Source: Variovorax paradoxus EPS
GTDB taxonomy: Bacteria > Pseudomonadota > Gammaproteobacteria > Burkholderiales > Burkholderiaceae_C
Assembly: GCF_000184745.1 (NCBI RefSeq)
Contig: NC_014931.1
Span: forward strand, 682,001 to 746,000
Direction of reading: 5' to 3'
DNA: 64,000 nt
Shown here piece after piece: positions 8,705 to 17,343 of the stretch (positions are counted from its first letter, which is position 1; each line of letters begins with the position of its first letter). The translations under genes were made by a program, and so were the position numbers. The notes under the pieces are model-generated. The model saw nothing but the letters and a program-made list of their open reading frames with translations, did no database searches and had not been told where the DNA came from.

Positions 8705-9628
8705 ATGACGCTCGACCCCTCTCGTGGCCTGCACGCGCCGGCGCACAAGACGGCGCCGCACCTCATCGCGCTGCGCGCCGATCATTTGCCGGGTGCGGTC
8801 CAACAATCGGTCGCGCTGGGATGGCCGTACCGGGAAGCCGACTGGCGCTTCGCCTTCGATCTCGGCAGCGGCTTCGCGGCGGAAGTCGACGGCCGCCTGG
8901 TCGCCACGGCGCTGTGGTGGCCCTATGGACAGACCCATGCCTCGATGGGCATGGTCATCGTCGATCCGGGCATGCAAGGCCGCGGCCTCGGGCGGGCCTT
9001 GATGGAAAAGCTGCTCGACGAGTCGCGCGATCGCACGGTGTTCCTGAACGCCACCCAGGAAGGTCTTCCGCTCTATACACAGCTTGGGTTCGTTGCCCGC
9101 GGGCAGGTGTTTCAGCATCAGGCGGTACTGCCCGCGGACACCGTTCTTGCCGCGACACCGGCGGGCGTGCGCCCCATGCGAGCGGCAGACGACGAGAGCG
9201 TGCGCCGCCTGGACCTGGCCGCCACGGGGATGGACCGAACCGCATTGCTGAGCGCGTTGTTCGCGGCCGGGACGACGATGGTCGTCGACCGCGGTGCCGG
9301 TGTGTCGGCCTACGCCTGCGCGAGGGAATTCGGACGTGGCGTGGTGATCGGCCCGGTGGTCGCATCGGGCGCAGACAGTGCGGCGGACGCAATGGATCTC
9401 ATCGCCGCACTGGCTGGCCGAACCCGCGGCCGGTTCCTTCGCATCGACGTGACCGAGAGCAGCGGGCTGTCTGCATGGCTGAGCGAAATGGGGCTGCCCT
9501 GCGTTGGCCATGCGGTGCCCATGGTGCGCGACATCCAGGCGCGTGCCATCGGTGCGGATGCAGATGCAGATGCAGATGCAGATGCGGACGCGCGCCTGTT
9601 CGCCCTTTCCAACCAGTCGTTCGGCTGA
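8705..9628 (+). CDS. Tandem GNAT-family N-acetyltransferase
   Basis: A 307-residue protein. The first GNAT domain carries the acetyl-CoA loop QGRGLG at 91-96 after the beta-4 segment MGMVIVDPGM. The second half (about 160-280) has the layout of a second, degenerate acetyltransferase domain (AYACAREFGRGVVIGPVVA). Close to the C-terminus an Ala-Asp repeat is encoded by a 6-bp tandem repeat at 9557-9586. It is co-directional with the FAD oxidoreductases on both sides and probably cotranscribed. The acceptor substrate is unknown; an amine handled by the neighbouring enzymes is plausible. Confidence 0.8.
   Translation: MTLDPSRGLHAPAHKTAPHLIALRADHLPGAVQQSVALGWPYREADWRFAFDLGSGFAAEVDGRLVATALWWPYGQTHASMGMVIVDPGMQGRGLGRALMEKLLDESRDRTVFLNATQEGLPLYTQLGFVARGQVFQHQAVLPADTVLAATPAGVRPMRAADDESVRRLDLAATGMDRTALLSALFAAGTTMVVDRGAGVSAYACAREFGRGVVIGPVVASGADSAADAMDLIAALAGRTRGRFLRIDVTESSGLSAWLSEMGLPCVGHAVPMVRDIQARAIGADADADADADADARLFALSNQSFG
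9557..9592 (+). repeat. Hexanucleotide tandem repeat GATGCA inside the GNAT gene
   Basis: Four perfect copies of GATGCA (9557-9580) are followed by GATGCG and GACGCG, coding Asp-Ala dipeptides. A six-base unit keeps frame, so slippage would change protein length rather than switch the gene off. Confidence 0.85.
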
Positions 9629-9678
9629 CGCCGCGACCCACCTCGCAAATTCGTCCCCAAGACGATGAAAGTTTGTCC

Positions 9679-10956
9679 ATGAAGCTGATGCCCTACTGGC
9701 TCGATACCGCGCCCAAGTTCACCGCCGCACAGACCGAAGCGCCCAGCGGCGATGTCGATGTGGCGGTGGTCGGTGCGGGCTTCACCGGGTTGTCCGCGGC
9801 CATCGCGCTCGCCAAGAAGGGTGCGAGCGTTGCGGTGTTCGACGCCAGCACGGTGGGCAGTGCCGCGTCCGGCCGCAACGGCGGCATGTGCAACAACGGC
9901 TTCGCACAGGACTATGTCGCGTTGTCGGGCAGGCTCGGACGAGAGCGCGCCAACATGCTCTATCGCGCCTTCGACGCGGGTGTGTGCAAGGTGGAATCGC
10001 TGATCGCGGAGGAAGGCATCGACTGCGACTTCAAGCGTGTCGGCAAGCTCAAGCTCGCTGCCAAGCCGGAGCACTACGACAAGCTGGCCCGCGCGCAGGC
10101 ACTGATGGAGAAGGAATGCGATCCGGACACCCACATGGTCACGCGGGCGGACCTGCGCAGCGAGATCGGGTCGGATCGGTACTTCGGCGGCATGGTCTTC
10201 GGCAAGAGCGCCGGCATGCACGTGGGCCGCTATGGCCACGGCCTTGCCGTGGCGGCAGCCCGGCGCGGCGTGCGCATCTACGAGAACGCGCCGGTCGTCG
10301 GCCTGCAGCGCCAGGGCGGTTCGGTGCATCAGGTCGAAACCCCCGACGGCAGCGTTCGCGCCAAGCAGGTGCTGCTCGCGACCGGCACGTCGGCCATAGG
10401 GCCGTTGGCATGGTTCCGCCGCCGCATCGTTCCCGTGGGGGCATTCATCATCGTGACCGAGCCGCTGTCGGTCGATGTGCTCGACCGGCTCACGCCGCGG
10501 CGCCGGATGACGACGGACACGAAGAACTTCGTCAACTACTTCCGCGTCACGCCGGACAACCGCCTGCTGTTCGGCGGCCGCGCGCGTTTCGCGGCGACCA
10601 ATCCCAAGTCGGACATGAAGAGCGGCGTCATCCTGCAACGGTCGCTCGTGGAGGTTTTCCCCGAGCTGAAAGACACCCGCATCGACTACTGCTGGGGCGG
10701 CATGGTCGACATGACACGCGACCGCCTGCCGCGCGCCGGCGAGCGCAACGGCCTTTTCTATTCCATGGGCTACAGCGGGCATGGAACGCACATGTCGACC
10801 TACATGGGCGCGGTCATGGCGGAAGTGCTGGATGGCCGCGCCGACCTGAACCCCTGGCGTGATTTCGACTGGCCTGCGATTCCGGGCCATTTCGGCAAGC
10901 CATGGTTTCTTCCCATCGTCGGGGCGTATTACCGCTTTCAGGATCTGTTGCGCTGA
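9679..10956 (+). CDS. FAD-dependent oxidoreductase, PuuB/OrdL-like (DAO family)
   Basis: A 425-residue flavoprotein resembling gamma-glutamylputrescine oxidase and related amine oxidases. The N-terminal PYWLDTAP segment is typical of that group. GAGFTG at 32-37 binds FAD and is followed by the group motif SAASGRNGGMCNNGF. The C-terminal region has YSMGYSGHGTHMSTYMG, the conserved FAD/substrate segment. It lies 50 bases after the GNAT gene. With the cupin, aldehyde dehydrogenase and the other DAO enzyme it forms a five-gene set suggesting amine or polyamine degradation. The substrate has not been established from the sequence. Confidence 0.87.
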   Translation: MKLMPYWLDTAPKFTAAQTEAPSGDVDVAVVGAGFTGLSAAIALAKKGASVAVFDASTVGSAASGRNGGMCNNGFAQDYVALSGRLGRERANMLYRAFDAGVCKVESLIAEEGIDCDFKRVGKLKLAAKPEHYDKLARAQALMEKECDPDTHMVTRADLRSEIGSDRYFGGMVFGKSAGMHVGRYGHGLAVAAARRGVRIYENAPVVGLQRQGGSVHQVETPDGSVRAKQVLLATGTSAIGPLAWFRRRIVPVGAFIIVTEPLSVDVLDRLTPRRRMTTDTKNFVNYFRVTPDNRLLFGGRARFAATNPKSDMKSGVILQRSLVEVFPELKDTRIDYCWGGMVDMTRDRLPRAGERNGLFYSMGYSGHGTHMSTYMGAVMAEVLDGRADLNPWRDFDWPAIPGHFGKPWFLPIVGAYYRFQDLLR

Positions 10957-11068
10957 ATGCCTTTGCCTCGGTCCACACAGTCGCGAGCGTGAGCAGTGCT
11001 GCGACTCGGCAGTTTGTGCGTTGAGTGCCCAGTTATGAATACAGATCTGATCCGTCAACGCCGAAGCT

Positions 11069-13165
11069 TCAGAGGTCCAGCTTCAGGCTGGCCACGATGC
11101 TGCGTTTTGCTCCGGGAATCACGTACAAGGTGCTCCACGAGGCGGTATAGAAGTTCCTGTTGAAGAGGTTGTGCACATCGATCGACACGCGGGCAGTCTT
11201 GTTGACTTGCCAGAAGCTCACCAGCTTGACGGTGGTGTAGGCGGGCAGGGCATAGGTGTCGGCGCTGTTGCCCGAACGGTTGCCCACGTAGTTGATGCCG
11301 GCACCGATCCCATAGCGGCTGCCATCGGCCAGTGCATCTTCACGGATGGCGAACAGGCCCGCGCTCGTCCTCGGGATGTTCGCGATTCGTGTGCCTGGCG
11401 CCAAGGTGGCGTCCTTGGAGACGCGGGCATCGATATGGGCGAAATTCCCGCTGACCCGCCAGTTCTTGTCGATCTGGCCATAGAGATCCGCCTCGAAGCC
11501 GCTGCTCTTGACTTCGCCCGCCGCCACGGAGAAGCCTGGCGTGTCACTTGCAGTGAGGACGTTGGTCTTCTTGATGTCGAACACGGCCAGGTTGGCCCCC
11601 AGGCGCTGGTCGGGCGTTTGCAATTTCAAGCCGGCCTCGAGCGCGGTGGAGTGCTGGGGATCGAATGCCCGGCCGTTCTTGTCGGTGCCGCTGTTGCCGC
11701 GAAACGACTTGCCGGCAGAGACGTACCAGGAACTCCAGTCGTTCGGCAGATAGGTCAGCCCGGCGCGGGGCGAGACGGCATCGTGCTGCTGAGCACTGTT
11801 GCGGGTCGCGACGCGATCCTCGATGCTCTGTCTGAAGTGGTCGTAGCGGGCGCCCACCAGAAGCTTCCATTGCGGCGAAAGGCTGATCTGGTCTTGCAAG
11901 AAAAGTGCACTCGCGCGCTGATGCTCGTCCGTGCTGGAGGTCAGCGACGCGAGCGGCGGCTGGGGTCTTCCATACACCGGCTGGTAGATGTCGATCGGAT
12001 AGTTGCCCGAGCGAAGGATCTCGGTGTTCATCCAGAGCCTGGACGCTTCCATGCCGATCAACAGCGTGTGGGCCAGGAAACCGGTCGTGAACTTTCCTTC
12101 CAGTTCCGCCTGGAAAGACGTGTCGCGCGACGGCAACTGACGCCAGGTCGCGCGGCGGTTGAGGGTCCGGTTGTCGCCGGCCAGCGAAGTCGCTTCGGTG
12201 TAGTTGCCGGAAAAGGTGCTTTCCTTGTAGCTCGCGCCCATGCGGGCACGCCAGTTCTGCGAGAACTCGTGCTCCAGCGTGAGTTGGTGCGTATTGCTGG
12301 TGAGCGTCATGTTGCCGTCGCCGGGTTCGTTGAGCACCCGGTCGCGAGGCAGGGTTCCTAGCACGCCGCGAACGTTGATCAGTCCGCGGTCGAGCGGCGT
12401 TTTCGAACGCAGGAACTCGGACTCGTAGTTGAGCACTGTCTTGTCGTCGATGACCCAGGTCAGCGCGGGCGCGACCAGGGTGCGTCGGTTGCTCAACAGA
12501 TCGCTTCGGCTGTCGCCTTCTTCCACCGCCAGGTTCAGGCGGTAGGCCACGTTCCGGCTCAGCGCGCCGGTGCTGTCCAGGGTGCTGCGGCGCAGGCCCT
12601 GGCTGCCGATGCTGAAGTCGGCCGTATTGCGGCGCGTGAACTGCGGCTTTTTCGTGACGATGTTGATGGTGCCGCCCGGCTCGCTGCTGCCGTACACGGC
12701 CGAAGCGGGGCCCTTGAGGAATTCGAAGCGCTCGACAGTGGCGGTGTCTCGCTGCGGGTTGTAGCCGCGTGATCCGGGGAAGCCGTTGACCAGAAATCCC
12801 ATATCGGTGCTGCTGAAGCCGCGAATACCGAAGTTGTCCCATGTGCCGCCGAAGTCGTTGAGGCGCGTGATCCCGCTCACAAAATCCACCGTGTCGGCCA
12901 GGCGCGTCGCACCCATGTCTTCGATCATCTGGCTGGAGATGATGCGTACCGATTGCGGCACCTCACGAAGCGGCGTGCTGGTGCGTGTGGCGCCGCTGCT
13001 GTTTGTCGGGTTGTAGCCGCCGGAGTCGGGCTCCGAAACGACATGCACTTCTGGCAGCGAATTGCTCATAGGAGCGGCCGGTACGTTGCCGGTGCCGTCT
13101 TGTGCGGCTGCGAGGGAGGCGAGAGAGGCTAGGGGAAACAAGGCGAAGGCGATACGGAACATCAA
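11069..13165 (-). CDS. TonB-dependent siderophore receptor
   Basis: A 698-residue outer-membrane receptor. It begins with a signal peptide ending near Ala21 (SLAAAQ). A plug domain follows directly (REVPQSVRIISSQMIED, then GIRGFSS and VERFEFLKGPASAVYG), and a 22-strand barrel extends to the end. There is no N-terminal secretin/STN signalling domain, so it should not itself signal to an anti-sigma factor. Segment PGGTINIVTKKP is characteristic of ferric-siderophore receptors. The last residues are KLDL rather than the usual terminal Phe. It is alone and opposite in direction to its neighbours, with a candidate Fur site just upstream, so iron repression is likely. The ligand cannot be told. Confidence 0.93.
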   Translation of the reverse strand: MMFRIAFALFPLASLASLAAAQDGTGNVPAAPMSNSLPEVHVVSEPDSGGYNPTNSSGATRTSTPLREVPQSVRIISSQMIEDMGATRLADTVDFVSGITRLNDFGGTWDNFGIRGFSSTDMGFLVNGFPGSRGYNPQRDTATVERFEFLKGPASAVYGSSEPGGTINIVTKKPQFTRRNTADFSIGSQGLRRSTLDSTGALSRNVAYRLNLAVEEGDSRSDLLSNRRTLVAPALTWVIDDKTVLNYESEFLRSKTPLDRGLINVRGVLGTLPRDRVLNEPGDGNMTLTSNTHQLTLEHEFSQNWRARMGASYKESTFSGNYTEATSLAGDNRTLNRRATWRQLPSRDTSFQAELEGKFTTGFLAHTLLIGMEASRLWMNTEILRSGNYPIDIYQPVYGRPQPPLASLTSSTDEHQRASALFLQDQISLSPQWKLLVGARYDHFRQSIEDRVATRNSAQQHDAVSPRAGLTYLPNDWSSWYVSAGKSFRGNSGTDKNGRAFDPQHSTALEAGLKLQTPDQRLGANLAVFDIKKTNVLTASDTPGFSVAAGEVKSSGFEADLYGQIDKNWRVSGNFAHIDARVSKDATLAPGTRIANIPRTSAGLFAIREDALADGSRYGIGAGINYVGNRSGNSADTYALPAYTTVKLVSFWQVNKTARVSIDVHNLFNRNFYTASWSTLYVIPGAKRSIVASLKLDL

Positions 13166-13186
13166 GGAGCTTTGCTACACGTTATT

Positions 13187-13205
13187 GAGAATGAATCTTA
13201 TTTTC
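13187..13205 (-). promoter_or_regulatory. Candidate Fur box upstream of the TonB receptor
   Basis: The 19 bases GAGAATGAATCTTATTTTC match 13 of 19 positions of the classical Fur consensus. The site lies 22 bases upstream of the receptor start in an AT-rich patch that contrasts with the GC-rich surroundings. It is placed to regulate the minus-strand receptor. Confidence 0.6.
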
Positions 13206-13438
13206 ATTTTATAAGAAGCACTTGGCTATCCGCCAACGATGGCCCCTCGCTCGGCGCGTTGTTGCGCGGCAATGCATCCCGCACGAAGCTGATCCATGTG
13301 CGTGCCGAACAGCGCCGTCAAAAATGCCAGGCCGCTCGCGCATTGACCAAGAATCTGCTCGGTATCCACAGCGATATGGCATCTCCTGCAGAGGGGGCAA
13401 ACCTAGACTTGTTTCCTCTCAACGCAGCAGGTCTACCG

Positions 13439-14104
13439 ATGATCTTCAAACCCAAATTCATCAGCTTCGATTGCTACGGCACGCTCATCAATTTCGAGAT
13501 GGGCCCGACGGCAAAGGTCTTGTTCAAGGACCGCGTTCCAGCCGAGCGGATGCCGGCATTCCTGGACAGCTTCAAGGCCTACCGCCTCGACGAGGTGCTG
13601 GGCGACTGGAAGCCTTTTTTCGACGTGGTGCAAAACGCGACCCAGCGCACCTGCAAGGCGCACGGTATCGAATGCCTGGCATCGGATGCAGTCGCCTTGT
13701 ACGCCGCGGTGCCGACCTGGCAGCCGCATCCGAACGTGGTCGAAGTGCTGGAGGCGATTGCGCCGCATGTGCCGCTGGTGATTTTGTCGAACTCGATGGT
13801 CGACCTCATTCCCCACAGCGTCGCGCACCTCAAGGCGCCTTTCCACGCGGTCTACACCGCCGAGGAAGCGCGCGCCTACAAGCCACGCATGCAAGCCTTC
13901 GAGCACATGTTCGACCGGCTGGGATGCGGACCCGACCGCATGATGCATGTCTCCTCGAGCTTCCGGTACGACCTGATGACGGCGTCCGATCTCGGCTTCA
14001 TGGCCAAGGCCTTCATCGACCGAGGCCACGAACCCACGTCGACCGAATACGGCGTGAACCGCCTGACAGACGTTCGCCAGCTCCCCGCACTGCTGGGACT
14101 CTGA
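13439..14104 (+). CDS. Haloacid dehalogenase type II-like HAD hydrolase
   Basis: A 221-residue HAD-superfamily protein resembling L-2-haloacid dehalogenases. The nucleophile Asp11 lies in FDCYGTL. Ser117 in LSNS is motif II, Lys148 in AYKP is motif III, and the SSSFRYD segment with Asp178 supplies the last acidic residue. The ATG at 13439 begins directly at the first beta strand; an upstream extension is in frame but lacks family similarity. It shares one base with the next start (TGATG), so it is coupled to the kinase gene. In this context it may be a phosphatase or dehalogenase acting on a small metabolite; the true substrate is unknown. Confidence 0.85.
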   Translation: MIFKPKFISFDCYGTLINFEMGPTAKVLFKDRVPAERMPAFLDSFKAYRLDEVLGDWKPFFDVVQNATQRTCKAHGIECLASDAVALYAAVPTWQPHPNVVEVLEAIAPHVPLVILSNSMVDLIPHSVAHLKAPFHAVYTAEEARAYKPRMQAFEHMFDRLGCGPDRMMHVSSSFRYDLMTASDLGFMAKAFIDRGHEPTSTEYGVNRLTDVRQLPALLGL

Positions 14105-15207
14105 TGGCCAGCCTCGACTCCTCCCCTGGCCGCCAGGGAGCGGTGCCCGAAGAGCGCCCGGACGAGGCCGCCGAACTGGGCACCGCAGTGCCCGACCTGG
14201 CGCCGGCCGAGGTGCAGGCGCTGGTGGCGCATCTGTACGGCATGGATGTCGGCGTGAAGGCACTGGCCGGCGAGCGCGACCAGAACTGCGCGCTGGAATC
14301 CTCGGACGGCGCGCGCTACGTATTCAAGATCAGCAACCCTTCGGAGCCGGTGTCGCTGGTCGATTTCCAGATCGCCGCCATCGAGCACATCGCCCGCACC
14401 TCGCCCGGCCAGCCGGTTCCCCGCGTCGTGCGAATGCTCGATGGACGTGCGCGCGGCACCGTGGCGCTCGCCGACGGCACCCCCGCCACCGTGCGCATGC
14501 TCACCTACCTGGAGGGCGTCCAGATCCGGGAGACGCCGCGCACCGCCGCCCAGCGCATCGCGATGGGCAAGGGCCTCGCCGAACTGAACCTTGCCCTGAG
14601 GGACTTCACGCATCCCGCGGCCACGCACGACCTGCTGTGGAACGTGTCGGCAGCGCACCGGCTGACCGCGCAGCTCGACAGCCTGGCCGAAGGACCGCGG
14701 CGTGCGCTGGCCCGGTCGTTCATGGCGCGCTTCACCGCGCGTGTGCTGCCCCGCCTTGCATCGCTCCGGGCGCAGGTGATCCACAACGACTACCACCTCT
14801 ACAACGTGCTGGTCGCGCCCGATGACCCGGCGCGCATCACCGGCATCATCGATTTCGGCGACATGCTCCACGCGCCGCTGGTGGGCGAGGTGGCGACGGC
14901 TGCCGCCTTCCACATGACCGGCAGCGCGGATCCGTTCGAAGGGCCGGCGCAGTTCGTCGGCGCCTACCAGTGCGTGCTGCCGCTGACCGCGCCGGAGCAG
15001 GAAGTCGTGGCCGACCTCATGGCGACGCGCCATCTCATCACTGCGTTGATCTCGGAGTGGCGCGCCCTGCGCTATCCCGAAAACCGCGCCTACATCCTGC
15101 GGCACAACCCCGCGGCCTGGGAGGGGCTGTCGCAGATGGCAGACCTCTCCCGCCACGACGCGCGCGACCGCTTGCTGACCCCCACACGAACCGGAGCCTC
15201 CTCATGA
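14104..15207 (+). CDS. APH/choline-kinase-fold small-molecule kinase, hydroxylysine kinase-like
   Basis: A 367-residue protein with the aminoglycoside phosphotransferase fold. Lys75 in YVFKIS should contact ATP phosphates, HNDYHLYN at 227-234 is the Brenner-type catalytic loop and Asp250 in IIDFGD binds metal. The QNCALES strand near residue 60 replaces the glycine-rich loop. It overlaps the following class III PLP enzyme by 4 bp (ATGA). In known biology, 5-hydroxylysine kinase and ethanolamine kinase pair with class III phospholyases that remove the phosphate by elimination. That context makes a kinase for a hydroxylated amine more likely than antibiotic resistance. This functional reading is inference. 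Confidence 0.75.
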   Translation: MASLDSSPGRQGAVPEERPDEAAELGTAVPDLAPAEVQALVAHLYGMDVGVKALAGERDQNCALESSDGARYVFKISNPSEPVSLVDFQIAAIEHIARTSPGQPVPRVVRMLDGRARGTVALADGTPATVRMLTYLEGVQIRETPRTAAQRIAMGKGLAELNLALRDFTHPAATHDLLWNVSAAHRLTAQLDSLAEGPRRALARSFMARFTARVLPRLASLRAQVIHNDYHLYNVLVAPDDPARITGIIDFGDMLHAPLVGEVATAAAFHMTGSADPFEGPAQFVGAYQCVLPLTAPEQEVVADLMATRHLITALISEWRALRYPENRAYILRHNPAAWEGLSQMADLSRHDARDRLLTPTRTGASS

Positions 15208-16562
15208 AAACCACTGCCGACTTCAACATGGTCAACGCCTACATTCCCGGCCGCGCCAACGTCGGGCCCGCCACCGAGGCGATGATCGAGCGGCGCAATG
15301 CGCTGCTCGGCCCGGCCTACCGGCTGATGTACGAACACCCGCTGCACATCGTGCGCGGCGACGGCGTCTGGCTGATGGACCCGGAAGGCCGCCGCTACCT
15401 CGACGTCTACAACAACGTCACCTCGCTCGGCCACTGCCACCCCGCGGTGACCGAGGCGATCTGCCGCCAGGTGCAGACGCTCGCGACCAATACGCGGTAC
15501 CTGCACGACACCATCCTCGAGTTGGCCGAACGCCTGATCGCCAGCGTGCCTGGCACGGACCTGGCCCACCTGATGCTCACCTGCACCGGCAGCGAGGCCA
15601 ATGACCTGGCCTACCGCATCGCCAAGGTGCGCACGGGCGGCACGGGTGTGATCGTGACCGACACGGCATACCACGGCATCACCGACGCCGTGTCGCAGTT
15701 CTCGCCATCGCTCGGCGTGACGGTCGCCCTCGGCCCGCACGTTCGGCTGGTGCCGGCCCCGCGCCTGTACCACGCCGAAGGCGCCGACCTGGGAGAGCGC
15801 TTCACGCGCGACGTGGAGGCAGCGATTGCCGACCTGCAGCGGCACGGCATCAAGCCGGCGGCATTGATCGTCGATTCGCTTTTCACCAGCGACGGCATCC
15901 TGCCCGAGCCCGCGGGCTTCCTGAAGGGAGCGGTCGAGGCGATCAAGCGCGCCGGCGGGCTCTTCATTGCCGACGAGGTGCAGCCAGGCTTCGGCCGGAC
16001 CGGCGAGCACATGTGGGGCTTCCAGCGCCATGGCCTCGTTCCCGACATCGTCACGCTGGGCAAGCCGATGGGCAACGGCCAGCCGATCGCGGGGCTTCTT
16101 GCGACCGCCGACGCGCTGGCGGAATTCGGCAAGCACTCGCGCTACTTCAACACCTTCGCCGGCAACACGGTCTCTTGCGCGGCCGCGCTGGCGGTGCTGG
16201 AGACCATCGAACGGGAGCGGCTGTTGCCGCACGCCGCCCACGTTGGTCGGTTGCTGCGCGACGGCATCGCCGGGCTCGCCGCAAGGCACGAGGCCATCGG
16301 CGACGTGCGCGGCGCGGGGCTCTTCGTGGGCGTTGAACTCGTATCGAACCGCGCGACACGCGCGCCGGATCGCGGCCTCACCAGCCGGGTGGTCAACCTG
16401 ATGCGCGACAAGGGCGTGCTGCTCAGTGCCTGCGCGCAGGGGCACAACGTGCTCAAGATCCGCCCGCCGCTGGTGCTGTCGGCGGAGCAGGCGGGCATGG
16501 TGATCGAAGCGCTCGACGCCTCGCTCGCCGAGGCGCAGCGCACGCCGCAAGCGTCGGCTTGA
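15204..16562 (+). CDS. Class III PLP-dependent aminotransferase / phospholyase-like enzyme
   Basis: A 452-residue fold-type I PLP enzyme. GS at 129-130 starts the phosphate-binding loop, Asp257 in DEVQPGFGR pairs with the pyridine nitrogen, and Lys287 in TLGKPMGNG is the Schiff-base lysine. The KPMGNGQP segment and NNVTSLGHCHP match the AGXT2L/ETNPPL group of phospholyases as well as ordinary omega-aminotransferases. The overlap with the APH-type kinase strongly favours the phospholyase reading (O-phospho-amine to aldehyde, ammonia and phosphate). Sequence alone does not exclude a true aminotransferase. An Lrp-type regulator follows 15 bases later. Confidence 0.85.
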   Translation: MKTTADFNMVNAYIPGRANVGPATEAMIERRNALLGPAYRLMYEHPLHIVRGDGVWLMDPEGRRYLDVYNNVTSLGHCHPAVTEAICRQVQTLATNTRYLHDTILELAERLIASVPGTDLAHLMLTCTGSEANDLAYRIAKVRTGGTGVIVTDTAYHGITDAVSQFSPSLGVTVALGPHVRLVPAPRLYHAEGADLGERFTRDVEAAIADLQRHGIKPAALIVDSLFTSDGILPEPAGFLKGAVEAIKRAGGLFIADEVQPGFGRTGEHMWGFQRHGLVPDIVTLGKPMGNGQPIAGLLATADALAEFGKHSRYFNTFAGNTVSCAAALAVLETIERERLLPHAAHVGRLLRDGIAGLAARHEAIGDVRGAGLFVGVELVSNRATRAPDRGLTSRVVNLMRDKGVLLSACAQGHNVLKIRPPLVLSAEQAGMVIEALDASLAEAQRTPQASA

Positions 16563-16577
16563 ACGTACGATGGCGCG

Positions 16578-17078
16578 ATGAGATCCGCAGTTTCCTTCGA
16601 CCGGTTCGACCTCAAGATCCTTGTGCATCTGCAGCGCGAGGGGCGCTGCTCGAACGTCGACCTGGCGGAGTCGGTGGGCCTGAGCCCGAGCCCGTGCCTG
16701 CTGCGCACCAAGCGGCTGCAGGAGACCGGGCTGATCCGCGGCTACGGTGCCGACATCGCGCTGGAAAAGCTGGGCGACCACGTCATCGTGTTCTCGGAGG
16801 TCACCATCGGCAGTCACCGCCCGCACGATTTCCGCAAGTTCGAGGAGGCCGCCGCGAAGTACGAGGAAATCGTCGAGTGCTACAACGTCAGCGGCGGCTA
16901 CGACTACCTGCTGAAGATCGTGGCGCCGGGCATCGGCTACTTCCAGGCGGTGATGGACAAGATGCTGGAAGAAGACATCGGCATCGAACGCTTTGCCAGT
17001 CGAATCGTCCTTCGCCACTCGATGGGACGGCGTGGATATCCGCTGGGCATCATCGCGACGCAAAAGCGGTGGGAGTGA
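16578..17078 (+). CDS. Lrp/AsnC-family transcriptional regulator
   Basis: A 166-residue regulator with an N-terminal winged helix-turn-helix (about 8-50: DLKILVHLQREGRCSNVDLAESVGLSPSPC in two pieces) and a C-terminal RAM ligand-binding domain (about 68-150: VSGGYDYLLKIV). The SPSPCLLRTKRL recognition helix is typical. It is co-directional with, and only 15 bases downstream of, the class III PLP enzyme. It is therefore a natural candidate to regulate the HAD-kinase-PLP unit in response to an amino acid or its product. That target is inferred from position only. Confidence 0.9.
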   Translation: MRSAVSFDRFDLKILVHLQREGRCSNVDLAESVGLSPSPCLLRTKRLQETGLIRGYGADIALEKLGDHVIVFSEVTIGSHRPHDFRKFEEAAAKYEEIVECYNVSGGYDYLLKIVAPGIGYFQAVMDKMLEEDIGIERFASRIVLRHSMGRRGYPLGIIATQKRWE

Positions 17079-17343
17079 GGTTGTGGGTCTCACGCCCGAT
17101 GCGAGGAGTGGCAGGATCGCACCGTGCGCCTCTTCATCGCTGGGCTCGAAGTTATTCAGCTTGCCGGATCTTTGCTTCACATCACGGTCCGGGGCAGTGT
17201 CCTGTTTGATATCGGCGGCGTGTTGAATGCGGGGCGTGCAGCTGGAGCAGTGCGCATCCCGACCACGATTTCACTCGCTTGCCCTGCAGTTCTTTTTGGG
17301 GCCAGTAAAGTACCGGGCACTTTTTGAACTCCGCTTGCTTGCT
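17079..17343. other. Intergenic stretch before gph
   Basis: No convincing gene is seen in these 265 bases. They contain a short AAAGT/ACTTT inverted repeat followed by Ts near 17307-17326, possibly a weak terminator after the Lrp gene. The 10-base direct repeat TTTGAACTCC occurs at 17323 and 17343; the second copy contains the proposed TTG start of gph. Confidence 0.4.

Noticed and set aside
14104..15207. Aminoglycoside-resistance phosphotransferase
   Set aside because: The fold is APH-like, but the 4-bp overlap with a class III PLP enzyme and a linked HAD and Lrp gene fit a metabolic kinase better.
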